A DNA stretch of 5,694 nt from Candidatus Omnitrophota bacterium. GTDB taxonomy: Bacteria; Omnitrophota; Koll11; Zapsychrales; Fredricksoniimonadaceae. This document shows, piece after piece, positions 1 to 4,232 of the stretch. The translations under genes and the position numbers were made by a program. Each line of letters begins with the position of its first letter. Position 1 is the stretch's first letter. The DNA lies in NCBI GenBank assembly GCA_015233705.1, contig JADFXE010000055.1, positions 558 to 6,251 of the forward strand. The letters are read 5' to 3'. Below the pieces are notes generated by a model, which saw only the letters and a program-made list of their open reading frames with translations, was not told the DNA's origin and made no database searches.

Positions 1-471
1 CCCGGACACATCATCCGCCACCACCTTGCCGAAAGGATTCTTGATCTTTTCCAATAGACCCGCCGCGTTCCCGGCCTTGATCCCTTTAAGCGCAATAAGT
101 TTGGAGCGCGTCTTCTGGCTGAACGAATAGCCGTAACGGTTTTTGTATTCCTCATCAGGAATCACCCGGATCAGCCCGGCGCGCTCCTCGTAGGCCAGGT
201 GATTGGCCTCAAGGATGGTCGCCAAAGCCTCGCGCGCATCCACCTTCTCTAAATAAACCGTGACCCGACCCTGCACGCTGTCACCCGCCACAATGTTCAG
301 CCCCGAACGCTGGGCAATGAACTTAAGCGCATCTTTGATATCCATGTCGCGCAGGTCCAGCACATCGAGCTTCGCAGCAACGGGTGCGGACGGCAGCGCC
401 GTCTCCTGGCCTGATGCGAGCGGAGAGAATATCAAAAGGAAAAATACGGCCAAGGCTCCAATGAAATTCAT
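1..471 (-). CDS. Secretin of the GspD/PilQ family, N-terminal part (runs off left edge)
   Basis: The visible 157 codons encode the export signal and first periplasmic domains of a secretin, the ring-forming outer-membrane channel of type II secretion or type IV pilus machines. Residues 1-21 form a signal peptide with a hydrophobic core (FIGALAVFFLLIF) and a likely cleavage near LASG. Residues about 38-105 match the STN/N0 domain: LRDMDIKDALKFIAQ, then GLNIV, then a VxGxVT strand, then an AL-TIL helix. From about residue 123 (KLIALKGIKAGNAAGLL, then GKVVADD) the first Secretin_N repeat begins and is cut by the window edge. Full secretins are usually about 550-750 residues, so most of the protein, including the beta-barrel, lies outside. 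The ATG at 471 overlaps the stop of the upstream GspC/PilP-like gene in ATGA, and an AAGGAG motif sits 8 bases upstream, so translation is probably coupled. GspD and PilQ cannot be told apart from this fragment. The family call is firm. Confidence 0.88.
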   Translation of the reverse strand, partial: MNFIGALAVFFLLIFSPLASGQETALPSAPVAAKLDVLDLRDMDIKDALKFIAQRSGLNIVAGDSVQGRVTVYLEKVDAREALATILEANHLAYEERAGLIRVIPDEEYKNRYGYSFSQKTRSKLIALKGIKAGNAAGLLEKIKNPFGKVVADDVSG

Positions 472-956
472 AAATTCATCTCCTTAATCTGCAAGCGGAC
501 CGGCTCGCCGTCGACCTCAAGCTCAACGCCTTGTCTATCAATCTTCAATGCACACACACAGCCCTGGCGCTCCCCCTCGGACAGGAATAAAACCTCTTTG
601 CTGGCAATGTTTTCCAAGACAGCGCTGTTGTGTGATCCCAGCATCAATCCTGTGATCCGGAATTCCCTGCCGGGCTGAAGAGCTGCCGCTTCGGCCTTGC
701 GCTCCACCGGCGCAAAGATATTGCGCGTCCGGAACATCGCGGCATACCGTTCCCAGGGCGGCAAATCAACAGAGGCAACAGACACTTCTTCCAGGGGCAC
801 AGGTGCTGTCTGCGGCAAAACCGGCTCAGCGGGCCGAATGAACGCCCAGAAGGCAAAGACCGCTGAACAACAAAAAATGACCTGCGTCAAGGGCAGAATA
901 AGGGGGAATATTTTCTCAGAGGAAAGGCGGGACTCCAGACCTCCTGGCAACCTCAT
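468..956 (-). CDS. GspC/PilP-like inner-membrane protein of a secretion or pilus machine
   Basis: This 162-residue protein has a short N-terminal cytoplasmic segment, one membrane helix at about residues 17-40, a proline-rich linker (about 42-67) and a compact C-terminal beta-rich domain at about 98-156. The C-terminal pattern (FRITGLMLG, a central AVLE strand, EVLFLSEGE, then LKIDRQGVELEVDGE) resembles the homology region shared by GspC and PilP, which contacts the secretin N0 domain. Its position directly before a secretin gene with a 4-base overlap fits both gspC-gspD and pilP-pilQ order. A membrane helix instead of a lipoprotein signal leans towards GspC. There is no PDZ domain, so it would be a short GspC. 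Two cysteines lie close together at 133 and 135 (GCVC). In-frame stops TAA and TAG occur 10 and 9 codons upstream, and no other in-frame ATG exists before the membrane helix, so the ATG at 956 is the likely start despite the lack of a Shine-Dalgarno motif. Role inferred from weak similarity plus context. Confidence 0.72.
   Translation of the reverse strand: MRLPGGLESRLSSEKIFPLILPLTQVIFCCSAVFAFWAFIRPAEPVLPQTAPVPLEEVSVASVDLPPWERYAAMFRTRNIFAPVERKAEAAALQPGREFRITGLMLGSHNSAVLENIASKEVLFLSEGERQGCVCALKIDRQGVELEVDGEPVRLQIKEMNL
480..485 (-). promoter_or_regulatory. Ribosome binding site of the secretin gene, inside the upstream gene
   Basis: The minus strand reads AAGGAG, then 8 bases, then the secretin ATG at 471. 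The motif lies within the last codons of the GspC/PilP-like gene. It supports the ATG at 471 and suggests the secretin can recruit ribosomes directly as well as through the 4-base stop/start overlap. The upstream gene has no such motif of its own. Confidence 0.7.
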
Positions 957-962
957 GATGGA

Positions 963-991
963 AATATAACATATGTTTGACTATTAGTCAA
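963..991 (-). promoter_or_regulatory. Sigma70-type promoter for the GspC/PilP-like and secretin genes, probably leaderless
   Basis: The minus strand reads TTGACT (-35, 991-986), a 17-base spacer, then TATATT (-10, 968-963). Each hexamer matches consensus at 5 of 6 positions and the spacing is optimal. Six bases follow before the A of the ATG at 956, so the expected transcription start falls at or next to the start codon. Together with the absence of a Shine-Dalgarno motif, this predicts a leaderless mRNA. The promoter lies downstream of the pgi terminator, which fits an independent transcription unit. Confidence 0.72.
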
Positions 992-992
992 A
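976..992. promoter_or_regulatory. Perfect 17-base palindrome over the -35 box, candidate operator
   Basis: Plus strand TTTGACTATTAGTCAAA is a perfect inverted repeat of 8-base arms around one central base. It covers the -35 hexamer and the first part of the spacer of the promoter at 963-991. A dimeric regulator bound here would be expected to block RNA polymerase. The size suits MarR-, TetR- or GntR-type regulators, but I cannot assign a family. The half-sites TTGA and TCAA recall the Crp/Fnr class, but the gap between them is 7 bases, not the 6 of a standard FNR box. Confidence 0.5.
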
Positions 993-1001
993 TGAGTCGG
1001 C

Positions 1002-1036
1002 AAAATAAAAGGGGCAGCTCCGCAAGGAACTGCCCC
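1002..1036 (-). terminator. Rho-independent terminator after pgi
   Basis: On the minus strand an 11-base stem, GGGGCAGTTCC with GGAGCTGCCCC (one G-U pair), closes a TTGC loop and is followed by TTTTATTTT. It starts 7 bases after the pgi stop codon. It separates pgi from the promoter of the GspC/PilP-like gene. The plus-strand side lacks a T-run directly after the stem, so termination is directed at minus-strand transcripts. Confidence 0.88.
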
Positions 1037-1042
1037 GTCTGC

Positions 1043-2317
1043 TTATTTCTTGCCCAAAAGCGCGAACATCTTCTTCTTGTAGGCCTCAACGCCGGGCTGG
1101 TCAAACGGATTAACGCCCAGAAGATAACCGGAAATACCAACGCCCTTCTCAAAGAAATAATACAGCTGACCCAAATGGAAGGCATCGGCCCGATCGAGCG
1201 TGATCGTCATATTCGGCACGCCGCCTTCGAAATGCGCATCCGCGGTCGCCTTGTAAGCCTGCTTGTTGACCCAGTCCAGGTCCTTGCCTGCCACGCAATT
1301 GAATTTGTCCAGGTCATCCGCCTGATTGGGAACAGCGATCTTGTCCGCGACACTCTCGATCGCGACAAAGGTCTCAAAGATATTGCGCTTGCCGTCCTGC
1401 ATCATCTGGCCCATGGAATGAAGGTCCGTCGACAAAATGGTCGAGGCCGGAAAAATACCCTTGCCGCCCTTGCCTTCACTCTCGCCGTACAGCTGCTTCC
1501 ACCACTCGGTCACGAACAGGACGTTCGGATAGAATGAGGCCATCATTTCGATGTCCTTGCCCTTTTTATTAAGGATATTGCGGATCGCGGCGTACTGATA
1601 CGCCGTGTTTTTCTCCACATCCGCAATGCCGTATTCCTTCTCGCCGGCCCGGAATCCGTCGACGAACTTGCGCACATCAACGCCTGCCAGCGCCAGCGGC
1701 ACCAGGCCCACCGGCGTCAGGACCGAGAAACGGCCGCCCACATCATCGGGAATGACATAGGCCCGATAACCTTCCTTGTCCGCGATCTGGCGAAGCGCGC
1801 CTTTTTTTGCGTCGGTGACGCAGACGATGCGCTTCTTCAGATCCTCGCCCTTGTGCCTTTTGCGCATGGCCTCATCGACCAGACGGAAGGCAAGTGCCGG
1901 CTCGGTCGTTGCCCCTGACTTGGAGATAACCACGACCGTGACATTCTTCTTTTCGATCAGCTTGAGGACCCGCGCCATATCCGCGGTGGCCATATTGTGT
2001 CCCGCGTAATACAGCGGAAGCTTTTGATCGCCGCCGAGAAATTCCAGCGAGGCCCGGATGCCGAGATACGATCCGCCGATGCCGATCGAGATGATCGCCT
2101 CCGAGTGCCCCTGGACCTCTTTGGCCAGATCCGCCAGGTCGCGCAAGAGCGCCTCCGGCGTGCGTGAGGGAAGATCAACCCAGCCGACAAAGTCATTGCC
2201 TGCGCCGGTTTTGTTGTGAAGATCATTATGCGCCTTCAGGACCGCCGGCGCCATGGCCTTGATCTCGTCCGCTGAAACAAAACCTTTCAGAAAATCCGTG
2301 TTCAGTGAAATACCCAT
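1043..2317 (-). CDS. pgi: Glucose-6-phosphate isomerase
   Basis: The enzyme interconverts glucose 6-phosphate and fructose 6-phosphate in the cytoplasm, for glycolysis and gluconeogenesis. The 424 residues match the short Bacillus-type form (about 450) rather than the 550-residue E. coli form. In order: KTGAGNDFVGWVDLP near residues 36-50; the sugar-phosphate-binding IGIGGSYLG at 78-86 and SKSGATTEP at 132-140; family signature 1 (DVGGRFSVLTPVG) at 192-204; YGESEGKGG with the likely catalytic Glu279 at 277-285; DLHSMGQ with His300; and signature 2, GYLLGVNPFDQPGVEAYK, at 397-414, ending in the likely catalytic Lys414. The whole fold is present and nothing looks degraded. AAGGAG (2322-2327) lies 4 bases before the ATG and supports this start. 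It is flanked by terminators on both sides, so it appears to be a single-gene unit, although no convincing promoter is visible in the upstream 147-base gap. Confidence 0.97.
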   Translation of the reverse strand: MGISLNTDFLKGFVSADEIKAMAPAVLKAHNDLHNKTGAGNDFVGWVDLPSRTPEALLRDLADLAKEVQGHSEAIISIGIGGSYLGIRASLEFLGGDQKLPLYYAGHNMATADMARVLKLIEKKNVTVVVISKSGATTEPALAFRLVDEAMRKRHKGEDLKKRIVCVTDAKKGALRQIADKEGYRAYVIPDDVGGRFSVLTPVGLVPLALAGVDVRKFVDGFRAGEKEYGIADVEKNTAYQYAAIRNILNKKGKDIEMMASFYPNVLFVTEWWKQLYGESEGKGGKGIFPASTILSTDLHSMGQMMQDGKRNIFETFVAIESVADKIAVPNQADDLDKFNCVAGKDLDWVNKQAYKATADAHFEGGVPNMTITLDRADAFHLGQLYYFFEKGVGISGYLLGVNPFDQPGVEAYKKKMFALLGKK

Positions 2318-2337
2318 ATAACTCCTTAATGAGGCCC

Positions 2338-2370
2338 AAACTTACGGAGGCCTATCGCCGACGTAAGTTT
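2338..2370. repeat. Inverted repeat (9-base perfect arms) in the pgi leader
   Basis: AAACTTACG at 2338-2346 is perfectly complementary to CGTAAGTTT at 2362-2370 across a 15-base loop. Just outside the arms, GGCC occurs on both sides (2333-2336 and 2374-2377) and could extend the stem across a bulge. It ends about 10 bases upstream of the pgi Shine-Dalgarno motif. If transcribed it would fold in the 5' leader. It has no T-run, so it is not a simple terminator. Its role is unknown: leader RNA structure, protein site or dispersed intergenic repeat are all possible. Confidence 0.6.
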
Positions 2371-2384
2371 GCTGGCCGAATTAA

Positions 2385-2409
2385 CCCCGCCGACCTAAAG
2401 ACGGCGGGG
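2385..2409. repeat. GC-rich inverted repeat between the MORN-like gene and pgi
   Basis: CCCCGCCG at 2385-2392 pairs perfectly with CGGCGGGG at 2402-2409 around a 9-base loop (ACCTAAAGA). On the minus strand it is followed by TTAATT, too poor in T for a confident terminator. It may back up the terminator at 2415-2446, or be part of the pgi leader or an intergenic palindromic repeat family. Only one copy is seen in this window. Confidence 0.5.
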
Positions 2410-2414
2410 CAACT

Positions 2415-2446
2415 AAAAGAAAACAGCTCCTCAAGAAAAGGAGCTG
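2415..2446 (-). terminator. Rho-independent terminator after the MORN-like repeat gene
   Basis: On the minus strand an 8-base perfect stem, CAGCTCCT with AGGAGCTG, closes a 7-base loop (TTTCTTG) and is followed by TTTTCTTTT. It begins 18 bases after the stop codon of the repeat-protein gene and probably ends the bioDA-mnmA-repeat protein transcript. Confidence 0.82.
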
Positions 2447-2464
2447 CTCTCCATCACTTTGAAC

Positions 2465-3100
2465 CTATTTCTTGGCCGGCTCAGCGGCCTTGTCCGACGC
2501 GGCGGCAGCAGGCTTACTGGCAGACGCCACAGGATTATCCCCTGCCACCAGCTTACCTGAGGACTCCATGAGGCGCCGCTCAATAAGGGCGCCGTTACTG
2601 TAACTCTCCTCGGCCTTCAAAGTCCCGTCCTCATTAAATTCAATGGCGCTGCCATCCAGGACCGCCTTACGATAGAACATCTGCTTGGCCACAGCCCCCG
2701 ACGGATAATAGGTCTTGCCGCCACCGCTTAACACTCCAGCGTCGTAATTCACCTCGCGGCTGAGCTTGCCGTCCTTGTCATACTCGCGGAACAATCCGTC
2801 CAGCTCGCCGTTCTTGTAGAACGCCTGGGTCTTGATGACACCAGTCTCATAATAGGTCTCGCCCTTGCCCACCCGCAGGTCATTGGCATAACCCACAGTC
2901 GACTTGAGCTTGCCGTTCTCGTAATATTCAGAGGAAACGCCCTCCAAATTCTCGTTCTTGTAATACTCCTCTTTTAGAATGCCGCCGGATGGATAATAAG
3001 CCCGATAGACACCATCAACCACCGGGACGTTCTTCTTTTTCGCTTCCGCCACCCCGCACGCCAGGGCCAATACCGCCAGGACCACGATGATCTTTTTCAT
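2465..3100 (-). CDS. Exported MORN/YwqK-like repeat protein of unknown role
   Basis: This 211-residue protein starts with a signal peptide: MKK, a hydrophobic core at about 4-17, and an AEA cleavage motif at 18-20. Residues about 31-174 hold six tandem units of about 23-24 residues, each with an aromatic strand and a G-[KVTA]-[LVI] turn, for example YYENGKLKS, YDKDGKLSRE, YYPSGAVAKQ and FNEDGTLKAE, alternating with YKNGELDG-type strands. This is the pattern of the YwqK/MORN-variant family (COG2849). The tail (about 187-211) is rich in Ala, Lys and Pro, looks disordered, and could contact the cell wall or a membrane surface. No catalytic residues are apparent. GGGGAG sits 6 bases before the ATG. 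The gene follows mnmA after 29 bases with no terminator between, so it is probably co-transcribed but not obviously linked in function. Some family members are labelled antitoxins in databases; nothing here supports that, since it is exported and no toxin gene is adjacent. Confidence 0.82.
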   Translation of the reverse strand: MKKIIVVLAVLALACGVAEAKKKNVPVVDGVYRAYYPSGGILKEEYYKNENLEGVSSEYYENGKLKSTVGYANDLRVGKGETYYETGVIKTQAFYKNGELDGLFREYDKDGKLSREVNYDAGVLSGGGKTYYPSGAVAKQMFYRKAVLDGSAIEFNEDGTLKAEESYSNGALIERRLMESSGKLVAGDNPVASASKPAAAASDKAAEPAKK

Positions 3101-3129
3101 AGTATTCTCCCCTAAAAATTAACAACTGA

Positions 3130-4224
3130 TCAGTTCGCCGTCAAAAGCGGCTCATCGATAAGCGCACCACCCAGGACAACATCTCCGTCGTACAGGACAA
3201 CTGACTGCCCCGGCGTCACGGCTGCCTGCGGTTCCCTGAACAGGATGCGAATGCGCCCCGGTTCCGCCAGACAGGCTGACCCTGAAATATCGCCATGATT
3301 ATAGCGTATCTTTATCCCGACTTCGATGGTTTCTTTGGAAAAGTTCCGGGCCAGAAGATTAAAGCCGCGGGCGTAAAGCCCCTGGGCCAAAAGCCTCTCG
3401 CGCGGGCCGACAAAGACCGTATTGGTCGCCGGATCGATCCGGTAAACATACGCCGGATAGCCGAGCGCGATGCCCAACCCCTCACGCTGTCCGATCGTGT
3501 AACGTCCGATTCCCTGATGCTCGCCAACGACCTTGCCGGCATGGTCCACAAACGGCCCCGGCGCTGACGGTCCAGCGCCCCAGGAGGCCAGCAGGTCCTG
3601 ATATTTTCCGGCCGGCACAAAACAGATGTCCTGACTTTCCCTCTTATCCGCGACCAGAAGTCCCTTGCGGCGGGCGATATCGCGGACCTCGTCTTTGACC
3701 AAAGAGCCGACCGGAAAAAGGACGAACGGCAGAAGCTCCCGCGGGATGCCGTAGAGAAAATACGACTGATCCTTGCGCGGGTCCAGTCCCTTGCGAAGCT
3801 GCCAGTCATTTCCCGACGGTGTGATCCGCGCATAATGACCGGTTGCCAGATGTGTCGCGCCCAAAGCCTGGACATCACGGAACAAGCGGTCGAACTTCAA
3901 CAGCGTGTTGCAACGCACACAGGGATTCGGCGTACGGCCCCTGGAATATTCACTGACAAAATCCTTGACGACCGCTTCCTGCAAGGCATCGCCATAATTG
4001 AGGACATGGTGCCGGATGCCAAGCCCACGGCAAACCTTGCGGGCATCCTCAATGGATTCCAGGCCGCAGCAGCGCGGACGGTCAGACTCAGGACCCGGCG
4101 GAAGCTCAAAACACATGGTCACGCCTTCAACCCGCTGCCCCTGCTCCAGAAGCAGCGCAGCCGCGACCGAGGAATCCACTCCACCGGACATGGCGACAAA
4201 AATTTTAGAAGAAAAATTTGTCAT
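3130..4224 (-). CDS. mnmA: tRNA-specific 2-thiouridylase MnmA
   Basis: MnmA adds sulfur to position 2 of the wobble uridine U34 in tRNAs for Lys, Glu and Gln, using ATP to adenylate the base and sulfur supplied by the cysteine desulfurase pathway. The 364 residues match the usual family length. The PP-loop ATP site SGGVDSS is at 13-19. The region TPNPCVRCN (98-106) holds the expected catalytic Cys105 and an extra Cys102. GHYAR is at 129-133, and KDQSYFLYG (151-159) is the family tRNA/ATP-contacting segment. SQDICFV (197-203) holds the second conserved Cys201, and IGQREGLG (244-251) opens the C-terminal beta-barrel half. The next in-frame ATG is Met12, inside the PP-loop, so the start at 4224 is required. 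Only a weak AGG overlapping the upstream bioA stop precedes it, 8 bases after that stop, which suggests translational coupling. An older symbol is trmU. Confidence 0.97.
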   Translation of the reverse strand: MTNFSSKIFVAMSGGVDSSVAAALLLEQGQRVEGVTMCFELPPGPESDRPRCCGLESIEDARKVCRGLGIRHHVLNYGDALQEAVVKDFVSEYSRGRTPNPCVRCNTLLKFDRLFRDVQALGATHLATGHYARITPSGNDWQLRKGLDPRKDQSYFLYGIPRELLPFVLFPVGSLVKDEVRDIARRKGLLVADKRESQDICFVPAGKYQDLLASWGAGPSAPGPFVDHAGKVVGEHQGIGRYTIGQREGLGIALGYPAYVYRIDPATNTVFVGPRERLLAQGLYARGFNLLARNFSKETIEVGIKIRYNHGDISGSACLAEPGRIRILFREPQAAVTPGQSVVLYDGDVVLGGALIDEPLLTAN

Positions 4225-4232
4225 GCCAGAAC

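Noticed and set aside
976..992. FNR/Crp-type box
   Set aside because: The TTGA and TCAA half-sites are separated by 7 bases; a standard FNR box has 6. Kept only as an unassigned palindrome.
977..1006. Plus-strand promoter using the other side of the palindrome (TTGACT, 18-base spacer, CAAAAT)
   Set aside because: The -10 match is poor, the spacing is not optimal, and it would only drive antisense RNA into pgi. The minus-strand promoter is far better.
977..1537. Long plus-strand open frame (186 codons) opposite the 3' half of pgi
   Set aside because: It is antisense to a clearly conserved pgi coding region, shows no recognisable domain and is explained by the codon bias of the opposite strand. 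Its ATG lies inside the promoter palindrome by coincidence.
2343..2369. Possible pgi promoter within the inverted repeat (TTACGT, 16-base spacer, TAAGTT on the minus strand)
   Set aside because: Both hexamers match consensus weakly and both lie inside the hairpin arms, so the resemblance is probably coincidental.
2305..2571. Plus-strand open frame across the pgi leader and the end of the repeat-protein gene
   Set aside because: It starts inside pgi antisense, runs through the hairpins and terminator, and has no recognisable protein features.
3050..3100. Lipoprotein signal in the MORN-like protein (LALAC, Cys15)
   Set aside because: The residue at -3 from the cysteine is Ala rather than Leu, and a good signal peptidase I site (AEA at 18-20) follows, so a cleaved periplasmic protein is more likely.
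2465..3100. Toxin-antitoxin antitoxin annotation for the YwqK-like protein
   Set aside because: The protein carries an export signal and has no adjacent toxin-like gene. The label is a database habit rather than evidence here.
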